Source: Leptospiraceae bacterium (GTDB lineage Bacteria; Spirochaetota; Leptospiria; Turneriellales; Turneriellaceae). From it: 10,617 nt of DNA. The notes beneath the pieces are model-generated. The model saw only the letters and a program-made list of their open reading frames with translations, was not told where the DNA came from and did not search any database. The DNA is taken from contig JAEUSA010000350.1 in assembly GCA_016788945.1 (NCBI GenBank), positions 1-10,617 on the forward strand, in the 5' to 3' direction. The position numbers and the translations under genes were made by a program. How positions within the stretch are numbered: the stretch's first letter is position 1; each line of letters begins with the position of its first letter. Positions 1 through 6,614 of this stretch are shown piece by piece.

Positions 1-942
1 TATGTGAAGACCGATACAGTGAATGTGTTGTTCCCGATGCAGTTTGATATAGGGGCGCGTTATCATCCGTTTGAACACTGGACATTCGCCACGACGTGGG
101 GTCTCGTCGGCCAAGCCGCGAGTGGTTCAGTCGCCAGATCGCGCAGCGCGTCAGAGATGTATACGATACGCAATGCATACATTATGTACCACGAATTGCC
201 ATACCAGCTTTTTTTTCGCGGTGGACTGTTTCAGCCGACGTTTGGTGTGCGCCAAGAAGACCACACGGCACCGGTGCGTCAGAATTTCGAAATGGACCTG
301 AGCAGAAAATACAGCGCGGTGCTCGGCGCAGAGGCCGGGTTTGCAGCCAACTATCCGTACCTCACGGTTTCGGCGTTCACGAATAACGGCGGTCGTGCGA
401 TTGGCGATCAGAACCAGGATTTCACCGTCAATCCGCAGGGTTTCGGTTCTGCCGTGAACGCTGGCTGGCGTGACTTGCTCTGGGGTGCCGGGGCATCTTT
501 CATGGCGAAATCGCGCAATGCCGCGTACGGGGGAAACTTGACGGCATTTTCGACCGATGCGTATTTGAATTTAGGCCGCATCTGGCTCAAGTTTCCGCTG
601 ACGATCTTAGGCGAATACGCATTCGGCAGCTATTCGTCGCCCGGCACGACGAGCAGAAATTTTGCCGCAAATTTTCTCGAATTGAACTATCTGCTGTTCA
701 ACGGCGTGAATTTAAAAACCAACCATCATTTTTATGATGCCGATCTGTCGCAGCGCGGCAACGAAAGCGGCCGGTTCGGTTTGGGGCTGGAGTTCATACC
801 GATCACAATCATGAAGCTGTATTTTGAGTACCGCGTCCCCTGGCGTGTGACGGCGTCGCAAATCAAATCGGATGGCTTAGTGAATCCATTCGACTGGCTC
901 GGCGATAAACAGTTCGTCTTTATCGGCCACGTCTATTTCTGA
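1..942 (+). CDS. Outer-membrane beta-barrel protein, 3' part only
   Basis: The reading frame is already open at base 1 (first codon TAT), so the GTG at base 4 is probably not the real start; the N-terminus and any signal peptide lie outside the window. The visible ~313 residues alternate hydrophobic and polar residues, are rich in Gly, Tyr, Phe and Asn, and end in Val-Tyr-Phe. A terminal aromatic residue is the usual signal for BAM-dependent insertion of outer-membrane barrels. A segment at about residues 73-92 (GGLFQPTFGVRQEDHTAPVR) is the most family-like stretch. It vaguely recalls porin-like proteins I remember from genomes rich in redox proteins, but I cannot name the family. The codons for Leu-Phe-Phe contain an uninterrupted run of eight T (209-216). 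The next gene starts 28 nt downstream on the same strand. Membership in an outer-membrane barrel family is fairly secure; substrate and role are unknown. Confidence 0.75.
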   Translation, partial: YVKTDTVNVLFPMQFDIGARYHPFEHWTFATTWGLVGQAASGSVARSRSASEMYTIRNAYIMYHELPYQLFFRGGLFQPTFGVRQEDHTAPVRQNFEMDLSRKYSAVLGAEAGFAANYPYLTVSAFTNNGGRAIGDQNQDFTVNPQGFGSAVNAGWRDLLWGAGASFMAKSRNAAYGGNLTAFSTDAYLNLGRIWLKFPLTILGEYAFGSYSSPGTTSRNFAANFLELNYLLFNGVNLKTNHHFYDADLSQRGNESGRFGLGLEFIPITIMKLYFEYRVPWRVTASQIKSDGLVNPFDWLGDKQFVFIGHVYF

Positions 943-970
943 GGTCGCATTTGCCCCAACGTGGTGCACG

Positions 971-1858
971 ATGATTCGCTCGCGGTTGGCGCCAACACCA
1001 AGCGGTTATCTGCATGCCGGCAATGCGATAAATTTTGCCATCACTGCAGCGCTTACCTGTGCGGCTCATGGCTCACTCGGCCTGCGCATCGATGATCTCG
1101 ATGCACAGCGCGTGCGGCCGGAGTACATTGAAGATATTTTTGATACTCTGAGCTGGCTCGGCATCACCTATGATACCGGGCCCCAAAATACCAGTGAAGC
1201 CGCACGCATGAGCCAAGGCCATCGCGTACAGAGGTACATCCGACTCATCGAGGCGTTAATTGAGAAGGGCAAAGTGTATGCCTGCACATGCTCGCGGCGC
1301 GAAGTCGAAGAGCGCACGGGCAACATGGTCTATGACGGGCATTGCCGCAACGCCGGGCATGCGATCACCGCCGAAACGATTCTGCGTTTTGCTCTACCCG
1401 AGAGACCGATCGAAGTTCATGACATCGTGCGTGGTATGTTGCGCATAGATCTGCAAACCGCTGCAGGTGACCCGGTGATTCGCCGCCGCGACGGGTTGCC
1501 GGCCTATCACATCGCCTCGCTTGCCGACGACCTCGATCAGCAAATGAATCTCATTGTGCGCGGTGAAGATTTACTGCCTTCAACAGCGACGCAGCTCGTG
1601 ATAGCTGATGCACTCGGTGAAACAGGCAGGGCGTTTATTGCCGCTCACTTTTTACACCATGGCCTCGCTACCGCCGAAGATGGCCGCAAGCTCTCGAAAT
1701 CACAGGGTGATTCACCCCTCAGGGCAAGGCGCCTCGCCGGGGAGTCTCCGCGGGATCTATATCGGCAGGCTGCAGCCCTGCTTCAAATACCGGCTGCCGA
1801 AAATCTCGCCGAACTCAGCGAAGCGGTGCTGCCTGTCGTGATGCCATTGCTGAACTGA
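971..1858 (+). CDS. gluQ: Glutamyl-Q tRNA(Asp) synthetase-like enzyme (GluQRS)
   Basis: This 295-residue protein matches the catalytic half of class I glutamyl-tRNA synthetases and lacks the anticodon-binding domain. That is the hallmark of GluQRS, which activates glutamate and attaches it to the queuosine base of tRNA(Asp) rather than to the 3' end. Visible motifs are the HIGH-type signature at residues 8-18 (PTPSGYLHAGN), the glutamate-site stretch LRIDDLDAQR (38-47), and the KMSKS equivalent KLSKS at 240-244. The zinc ligands typical of the family are all present: C105, C107, Y121 and C125. RRRDGLPAYH (171-180) fits the conserved substrate-pocket region. The stretch RPEYIEDIFDTLSWLGI (49-65) differs from proteobacterial YadB. 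It resembles the form I recall in Bacteroidetes-like homologues. ATG 971 has no clear Shine-Dalgarno, but no earlier in-frame start is convincing and the HIGH motif begins just after it. A discriminating GluRS missing its C-terminal domain is the alternative, less likely. Confidence 0.88.
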   Translation: MIRSRLAPTPSGYLHAGNAINFAITAALTCAAHGSLGLRIDDLDAQRVRPEYIEDIFDTLSWLGITYDTGPQNTSEAARMSQGHRVQRYIRLIEALIEKGKVYACTCSRREVEERTGNMVYDGHCRNAGHAITAETILRFALPERPIEVHDIVRGMLRIDLQTAAGDPVIRRRDGLPAYHIASLADDLDQQMNLIVRGEDLLPSTATQLVIADALGETGRAFIAAHFLHHGLATAEDGRKLSKSQGDSPLRARRLAGESPRDLYRQAAALLQIPAAENLAELSEAVLPVVMPLLN

Positions 1859-1929
1859 CGCAATGGTGTGCGAGCACGTTCTCCCTTTACTGTTTTACAG
1901 GCTGTTTTCGCTGCTGAATCCGTCAGGTA

Positions 1930-3531
1930 ATGAACCTGCGAACGAACAATATCGCAAAACTGCAAAAAATCCACTTTGATGTGCTTGTGGTCGGTGGCGG
2001 CATTAACGGCGCTGTGTCGGCCGCGGCCCTGTCGGGCAAGGGCGCCAAAGTGGCGCTCGTCGACAAACGCGATTTTGCCTCAGAGACCAGCCAAGAATCA
2101 TCGAACCTCGCGTGGGGTGGCATCAAATACCTCGAGACTCTCGAGTTCGGTCTTGTGCGCAAGCTGTGCATGTCGCGCAATCACCTGATCAGAAATTATC
2201 CTTCGACCGTGCAGGAGATCCGCTTTTTCACAACGATTGAAAAGGGTTTTCGTTTTCCCGTCTGGTTTATCTGGCTCGGTACCTGGTTCTACTGGCTGAT
2301 TGGTAATTTCTTCACGAAGCGGCCGCGTTATCTCACACGCCGCCGCATCAATAAAGATGAACCGATTGTGAATACCGCCAATGCAGTCGGTGGCTTCGAG
2401 TATTCCGATGCCTACCTGCATGACAATGATGCACGTTTTGTTTTTTCTTTTATCCGCACGGCAATGAATAACGGCTGCATTGCCGCAAACTACATTGAAG
2501 TTCTATCAGGCTCACGCAGCAATAACCAATGGCATGTCGAAGCGCGCGATACAATTACGGGCAAAAAAATACAAATCACGGCAGATGTGCTGGTGAACGC
2601 CTGCGGCCCTTACGCAGATGACTTCAACAATAAGACCCGGGTTGCGACCAAACACCAGCATGTCTTCTCAAAAGGTATTCATCTGATTGTAAACCGCCTC
2701 GCGAAAGAACCCCGTGTGCTCACGTTCTTTGCCGACGACGGCCGTCTGTTCTTCGCGATTCCGATGGGGGCAAAAACCTGTATTGGCACAACCGACACGC
2801 GCATGCCTTCACCCGAATCGCACGTTACCGATGAAGACCGCGATTTTGTGCTCAATAATATCAATAAACGCCTCAAGCTCGACAAACCCCTGACGCGTGC
2901 TGATGTCATTGCTGAGCGCTGCGGGGTTCGTCCTTTGGTGACAAAGAAAAATACGGGCTCTAACAAAGATTGGATGCAGTTGTCGCGCAAGCACGAGGTA
3001 GAAGCCGACATCGATAAACAGTACCTCACGATTTTCGGCGGCAAACTCACCGACTGCCTCAATGTGGGCGATGAGGTTTCTGAGTACGTCGAAGAGATGG
3101 GGATTAATCTGCGGTTTCCCAAGCGGCGCTGGTATGGCGAACCGCACGACTCGGTGCGCGATGACTATTTTCATCAGGCCAAACTCATGGATCTCGACAG
3201 CTATACTTCACCGAATTCATCAGAGAAACTTTCGACCCGATTCTGGCGGCGCTACGGCGCGCATGCTCTGCACCTGTTAGAAGAAATTCGCGAAAACCCG
3301 GCCGAAGCCGAAGTGCTCATTCAGGGCGCCGAGTACACGCGTTGTGAAATTGAAGAAGCGGCAAAGCGCGAAATGATTACGAAACTCGAAGATTTTCTGC
3401 GCCGCCGTTCAAAAATTGCCCTCGTGATGCGTAAAGAAGATCTGCGCAAGTCGAAGGGCTTACGCGACGCGTGTAAAATTCTCTTCGGCAAAGAGGCAGA
3501 AAAGAAATTCAAAGAATACTTTGGCCGGTAG
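1930..3531 (+). CDS. glpD: FAD-dependent glycerol-3-phosphate dehydrogenase
   Basis: The 533-residue protein has the layout of aerobic GlpD, which oxidises sn-glycerol 3-phosphate to dihydroxyacetone phosphate at the inner membrane and passes electrons to quinone. Residues 17-31 (DVLVVGGGINGAVSA) form the Rossmann FAD-binding motif, with an acidic strand end at 44-47 (VDKR). SSNLAWGGIKYLE (57-69) corresponds to the SSKLIHGGLRYLE motif of the family. VNACGPYAD (222-230), IGTTDT (285-290), CGVRPL (331-336) and IFGGKLTD (368-375) follow in the expected order. A C-terminal alpha-helical domain occupies roughly 390-533. Residues 110-128 are very rich in Trp and Phe and may dip into the membrane. 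ATG 1930 has only AGG two bases upstream, a weak ribosome site. The 71-nt gap after the synthetase gene holds no evident terminator, so co-transcription is possible. The stop codon lies inside a 9-bp inverted repeat. Confidence 0.9.
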   Translation: MNLRTNNIAKLQKIHFDVLVVGGGINGAVSAAALSGKGAKVALVDKRDFASETSQESSNLAWGGIKYLETLEFGLVRKLCMSRNHLIRNYPSTVQEIRFFTTIEKGFRFPVWFIWLGTWFYWLIGNFFTKRPRYLTRRRINKDEPIVNTANAVGGFEYSDAYLHDNDARFVFSFIRTAMNNGCIAANYIEVLSGSRSNNQWHVEARDTITGKKIQITADVLVNACGPYADDFNNKTRVATKHQHVFSKGIHLIVNRLAKEPRVLTFFADDGRLFFAIPMGAKTCIGTTDTRMPSPESHVTDEDRDFVLNNINKRLKLDKPLTRADVIAERCGVRPLVTKKNTGSNKDWMQLSRKHEVEADIDKQYLTIFGGKLTDCLNVGDEVSEYVEEMGINLRFPKRRWYGEPHDSVRDDYFHQAKLMDLDSYTSPNSSEKLSTRFWRRYGAHALHLLEEIRENPAEAEVLIQGAEYTRCEIEEAAKREMITKLEDFLRRRSKIALVMRKEDLRKSKGLRDACKILFGKEAEKKFKEYFGR

Positions 3532-3561
3532 ATAAAACCGTCGGGGTTGGCGCTACCGGCC
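3523..3561. terminator. Perfect 9-bp inverted repeat at the convergent junction
   Basis: GGCCGGTAG (3523-3531) and CTACCGGCC (3553-3561) are exact reverse complements separated by 21 nt. Inside the loop AACC (3536-3539) and GGTT (3545-3548) can add a second stem. The left arm is the last codons and TAG stop of glpD, and the right arm ends 4 nt before the stop of the opposing gene. Placement between convergent genes suggests a shared transcription end or 3'-end-stabilising hairpin. Neither strand has a T-run after the stem, so it is not a textbook intrinsic terminator. Confidence 0.45.
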
Positions 3562-3564
3562 GCA

Positions 3565-5502
3565 TCAATCACGGTACGGGCGCGCTTGTAGAATATAGAT
3601 TTTTCCGGCCTGAATTCCCCACTCGATATCCTGTTCGATTTTTTCGCCAAACATACTGCGAATCTTGAGCGCGATTTTGGCAAGCGTGCGTGCCGTGGTG
3701 TCATCGAGTATGCGCCCGTTATCGGCAGCACAGTTGGCCGGTTGGTGCAAAAATTCGCTGCTGGCGGCGAAGCGCAGCGCACTTTGCTGAGTCGAGCGGG
3801 TCCAGACGACAACGGCATCTGATTCATAGTTTACCAGCACCTGCTCGGGCATGCCCCGGTTGTCGGCGATCTGTGAGTTGTGGCCGCAGACAGCCGAAAT
3901 TAACACGGCATCATTCGCCGTCTTCAGGTATGGGTTGCGCGTAATGAGCACACCGCCTTTTTCCATGTCGATTCCCGTCTGTATGATGACTGCCATAAAG
4001 ATATGCAGCTGGTCGACGTGGTGCAAGGTGCGCGCCTCAAATGCCTCGAAGCTGTAGAGCGATGCCCAGACTTTCTTGACCGATTGCAGAATGTCACCGA
4101 TATTGCGCTGGTTGCCCGCAGAAAAATAGAGCCCGGCACCGCTGAAATCCGCGACATCTTCAAGATTCGACGAACTACGCACAAATGCCGGTTTCGCCCT
4201 CAGTGTTGTCTGCCACAGTTGGCGGATTTTCTTCGCTAACTCGCCGTTGAGCTTTGCCCGGATAATCTCTTCTCTGAGGGCGGCGAGGCGTTCCCGCCGG
4301 TATTTTTTATTTCTGTGAAATTTTTTTTCGCCGATCAGGCGACTTATTTTTTTATCGAGCCCATACCGGCTCATGTGCTCAGCAAAATAATGGAACGGTA
4401 TGCCGAATCCTGCAGGAACGCGAGCGCCGTTGCCGAGCTTTTGGCTGATCTCGCCCATGTTCGCCGCTTTTGCCCCGTAAGCTACCGAGTATGTGCGCGT
4501 CATGCTTTCGAGCGGAAGCAGCTCTGTTGTGGTCAGCTCTGCCGGCGGCGCTGCGAGAGCGATGTCCTTGATCTCAGTATAGACGGGCGCTGCGTCGCTG
4601 ATGCTGTACTTGCGGTCTTCAGCCTTGAGATGAATCCACTTACCGGCATAAGGTTCGAATTGGCTCATTGCATCGCGAATAAATATATTCGGAATTTTCC
4701 AGCCATGCGCAAGAATATTGATATGCGATAGCGGCGTTGAGGGTTTGCCGACGATGATACCGCGTACCGGCGTGAGCTTTAACGGCAGAAAATCCATAAC
4801 GACTATGTCATAGTCTTCTACATCTTCGAGCTCCGCCTCATTTTGTATTAAGCGAACTCTGCCCGTTGCCTTGCCAGTATTGAGTGGTAGGTAACCTTGT
4901 TTGCCGGCGAGGTCTGCCTGCGTAATGGTCGGTAGCGCCAACGCGCGCGCACAGTCTTCTTGTCTCGATGAATTGGGTTTATACGTCAGTTTCTCAAAGA
5001 ATCCGCCGGAAAGAAGGGTATGGGCCTCGCCGATGAGCGGTTCAGGTAACAGATCGCCCTCCCAAAGTTCCCAAGTAAAAAGCGAGGCCGAAGGCTGGTA
5101 CGCGATGGTGCCGATGACGAAGCGGCGCTCGCTGTCGAAATACAATTGCTTGTCGAGTTTGGCGCCGGCGGGAGCGAGGCCTTCTGCGTAGAGGAAATCT
5201 TTGTGAAAACGGAACTTCTGCGCGTTGACATAGAATGCTTTTTTTGCGCTGCGATCGATAACAAACAGAATGTGCGGAATTGCATAGCGTGTACCGGCAT
5301 AGTAGGTGCGCTGCAGCGTATCAAAGTCTTCACGGTTTTTGATAACCGATAGCGCATTGGTTTCCGTCGCTGGCTTGGCAGGCCGTGAATCTTTAGGCTC
5401 GCGCAGCGGGGATGGTTTCTGATTGAGTTGCGCAAACGCTGCGCGATGCGGTAGAAGTAAGAACGGCAGCAGAATCAGCCGTATCGACATTGCAGATCTC
5501 AT
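3565..5502 (-). CDS. Exported PEP-synthase-like protein (phosphohistidine domain then ATP-grasp domain)
   Basis: The 645 residues begin with a signal peptide: MRSAMSIR, a Leu-rich core, and a likely signal peptidase I cut after AAFA at A24, then a Pro/Ala-rich linker. Residues ~55-200 form a region I cannot assign. Residues ~205-300 resemble the PEP-utilising mobile domain, with the phosphoacceptor histidine as H260 in STPLSHINILAHGWKIPN. Residues ~335-645 match the PEP/pyruvate-binding ATP-grasp domain (PPDK_N). Matching motifs are YGAKAANMGE (K345), VPAGFGIP, RSSSNLED (R442), VWASLYSFEAFEAR, QTGIDMEKGGVLITRNP, and the metal/ATP strand QDIEWG...YILQARP near the end. The PEP-binding TIM barrel of true PEP synthase is absent and the two domains are swapped relative to it. 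ATP-site residues look intact, which is odd for an exported protein. The alternative start at ATG 5490 (MSIRLI) also leaves a good signal peptide and has GAGA upstream. It is the last gene of the - strand run, 9 nt after the isomerase gene. The substrate is unknown. Confidence 0.8.
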   Translation of the reverse strand: MRSAMSIRLILLPFLLLPHRAAFAQLNQKPSPLREPKDSRPAKPATETNALSVIKNREDFDTLQRTYYAGTRYAIPHILFVIDRSAKKAFYVNAQKFRFHKDFLYAEGLAPAGAKLDKQLYFDSERRFVIGTIAYQPSASLFTWELWEGDLLPEPLIGEAHTLLSGGFFEKLTYKPNSSRQEDCARALALPTITQADLAGKQGYLPLNTGKATGRVRLIQNEAELEDVEDYDIVVMDFLPLKLTPVRGIIVGKPSTPLSHINILAHGWKIPNIFIRDAMSQFEPYAGKWIHLKAEDRKYSISDAAPVYTEIKDIALAAPPAELTTTELLPLESMTRTYSVAYGAKAANMGEISQKLGNGARVPAGFGIPFHYFAEHMSRYGLDKKISRLIGEKKFHRNKKYRRERLAALREEIIRAKLNGELAKKIRQLWQTTLRAKPAFVRSSSNLEDVADFSGAGLYFSAGNQRNIGDILQSVKKVWASLYSFEAFEARTLHHVDQLHIFMAVIIQTGIDMEKGGVLITRNPYLKTANDAVLISAVCGHNSQIADNRGMPEQVLVNYESDAVVVWTRSTQQSALRFAASSEFLHQPANCAADNGRILDDTTARTLAKIALKIRSMFGEKIEQDIEWGIQAGKIYILQARPYRD

Positions 5503-5503
5503 A

Positions 5504-5520
5504 CCGGCAGTTTATGCCGG
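5504..5520 (-). other. Stem-loop across the isomerase stop codon and the next gene's ribosome site
   Basis: On the - strand, CCGGCA, a 5-nt loop containing the TAA stop, then TGCCGG form a perfect 6-bp stem. It ends one base before the ATG at 5502. No Shine-Dalgarno is visible there, so the hairpin would cover the initiation region. Translation of the gene above could open it, or initiation may use ATG 5490 instead. The structure is seen; the regulatory role is inferred. Confidence 0.4.
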
Positions 5521-6327
5521 ATCAGCTTTCTTCTTTTTGCGGTCGGCAAAACTTTTTGCCATGGCGACAAACTCCTGCGTCTGCAAAAAACCGCTGTTAT
5601 AGAGTGCTACAAAATCATAAGCCCGGTCCATATCCATGCCCCGTTGTTTGTTCATGACATGCTTCACGCCGCGCATCACGAGCGCCGAGTTCTCGCTCAT
5701 TTCGTGTGCGGTTTTGAGCGCTGCAGCATAGAGTGCTTCTTTGTCTGGGAGCACTTGCGTTACAAGGCCCATGCGCAGGGCTTCGTCAGCACCGAAATCA
5801 CGCCCCGTAAGAGCGAGGTCTCGTGTGAGTCCTTCGCCGATAATGTACGGCAGGCGTTGCAATGAACCCATGTCGGCGACGATCGCAACTTTTACCTCGC
5901 GCAGGGAAAAAATCGCATCGCTTGAAGCATAGCGCATATCACAGGCGGATATCAGATCGAGTGCACCGCCGATGCAGTGGCGGTGAATGGCGGCGATCGA
6001 CGGTTTGGGTGAATCGGCAATCGCGCGCATGCCTTTTTGCAGCGTCAGAATGAAATCGTGCAGCCGTTGATTGCCTTCGGCTCCCTGCGCGTCGGCAAGC
6101 CAGGCAAAACGTTCGACAAAATCAGGCAGGTCGAGGCCGATCGAAAAGCTCGCACCTTTTGCGGCAACGATGAACACTTTGATTTCATTGTCTCCGTTAA
6201 TTTCTTCAACAACCCTGGGTAGTTCATTCCAGAAATCCCAGTTCATGAAATTGCGCTTCTCGGGGCGATTGAGCCACACCGTCGCGACCGGACCGGATTT
6301 TTCCAGTAAGAAGAAGTTGTATGCCAT
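5512..6327 (-). CDS. Crotonase family, delta(3,5)-delta(2,4)-dienoyl-CoA isomerase
   Basis: The 271-residue protein is a full-length crotonase fold. The oxyanion-hole regions are AAKGASFSIGLDL (55-67) and HRHCIGGALDL (115-125). The segment GALDLISACDMRY...REVKVAIVADMGSLQRLP aligns with mammalian ECH1. The three catalytic acids of that enzyme (D176, E196, D204 in rat) have counterparts at D124, E144 and D152 with identical spacing of 20 and 8 residues. The ordinary hydratase pattern with two glutamates does not fit as well. The predicted job is to isomerise 3,5-dienoyl-CoA to 2,4-dienoyl-CoA during beta-oxidation of unsaturated fatty acids in the cytoplasm. The lysine-rich tail (DRKKKKADPA) is probably disordered. 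The gene begins 4 nt after the zinc-ribbon gene stops, with no strong ribosome site, suggesting translational coupling. General enoyl-CoA hydratase/isomerase is the safe fallback name. Confidence 0.85.
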   Translation of the reverse strand: MAYNFFLLEKSGPVATVWLNRPEKRNFMNWDFWNELPRVVEEINGDNEIKVFIVAAKGASFSIGLDLPDFVERFAWLADAQGAEGNQRLHDFILTLQKGMRAIADSPKPSIAAIHRHCIGGALDLISACDMRYASSDAIFSLREVKVAIVADMGSLQRLPYIIGEGLTRDLALTGRDFGADEALRMGLVTQVLPDKEALYAAALKTAHEMSENSALVMRGVKHVMNKQRGMDMDRAYDFVALYNSGFLQTQEFVAMAKSFADRKKKKADPA

Positions 6328-6331
6328 AAGT

Positions 6332-6544
6332 TTAGTAGTCCCGTGTTTTGAGAAACGACTGGAGTTTTTTTCGACCTTTGCGTTTCAGCATTTTGGGCGA
6401 ATCGGAACAGAGGTGGCCGCAAGTTTTTTGCCGCCCTTTGCCGATGAACTCTTTGCCGCAAACGACACACTTGCGCTTCTCACCGCGCACGCCTGTCAGG
6501 CCGTTCGCGCCGCCAGGCCGACGGCCGTTCATGATAATCTGCAC
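6332..6544 (-). CDS. Small zinc-ribbon protein of unknown function
   Basis: The frame encodes 70 residues from GTG 6544, or 66 from ATG 6532; neither has a clear Shine-Dalgarno, and the ATG is my preference on codon grounds. Four cysteines form a compact zinc-finger pattern, CVVCGKEFIGKGRQKTCGHLC, at C26, C29, C42 and C46 counted from the GTG. A strongly basic tail follows (KMLKRKGRKKLQSFLK), and the N-terminus is Gly/Arg-rich. The spacing CxxC-x12-CxxxC is like generic treble-clef or ribbon fingers often seen in small nucleic-acid-binding or ribosome-associated proteins. Zinc binding is likely and RNA or DNA binding is plausible, but I recognise no named family. It sits in a tight run, 4 nt before the isomerase gene, which supports it being real. 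The coding strand has a run of seven A opposite 6365-6371. Confidence 0.65.
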   Translation of the reverse strand: MQIIMNGRRPGGANGLTGVRGEKRKCVVCGKEFIGKGRQKTCGHLCSDSPKMLKRKGRKKLQSFLKTRDY

Positions 6545-6566
6545 GGGTTTATCTGGGCGTTGTAGA

Positions 6567-6614
6567 CGGCGCAGAAAGCTTTTTTCGCGCCGCCGGAATA
6601 AGGCTTAGCCTATT
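6567..6614 (-). other. Two consecutive stem-loops between regulator and zinc-ribbon genes
   Basis: The hairpin at 6567-6592 has a 6-bp GC stem (CGGCGC/GCGCCG), a bulged A, then a 4-bp GAAA/TTTC stem with a 5-nt loop. Next to it, 6597-6614 can fold as AAT-(A bulge)-AGGC, TTA loop, GCCT-ATT, overlapping the regulator's stop codon. No T-run follows on the - strand. They may be an mRNA processing or attenuation point that separates the kinase/regulator part from the three downstream genes. Only the base pairing is seen. Confidence 0.35.

Noticed and set aside
1890..1908. CTGTTTTACAG and repeated CTGTTTT upstream of glpD as an operator or promoter
   Set aside because: The dyad is only 4+4 bp and no convincing -10 element follows; too short to separate from chance.
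2679..3122. 147-codon - strand frame inside glpD
   Set aside because: Ser/Arg-rich shadow of a well-conserved coding region.
3321..3827. 168-codon - strand frame across the glpD 3' end and the convergent junction
   Set aside because: It overlaps the GlpD C-terminal domain and the end of the ATP-grasp protein in another frame; it would run through the inverted repeat and looks like a shadow.
4315..4731. 138-codon + strand frame inside the exported protein gene
   Set aside because: Antisense to the start of the ATP-grasp domain; no independent support.
6071..6565. 164-codon + strand frame over the isomerase and zinc-ribbon genes
   Set aside because: Antisense to an isomerase with intact catalytic residues; composition looks random.
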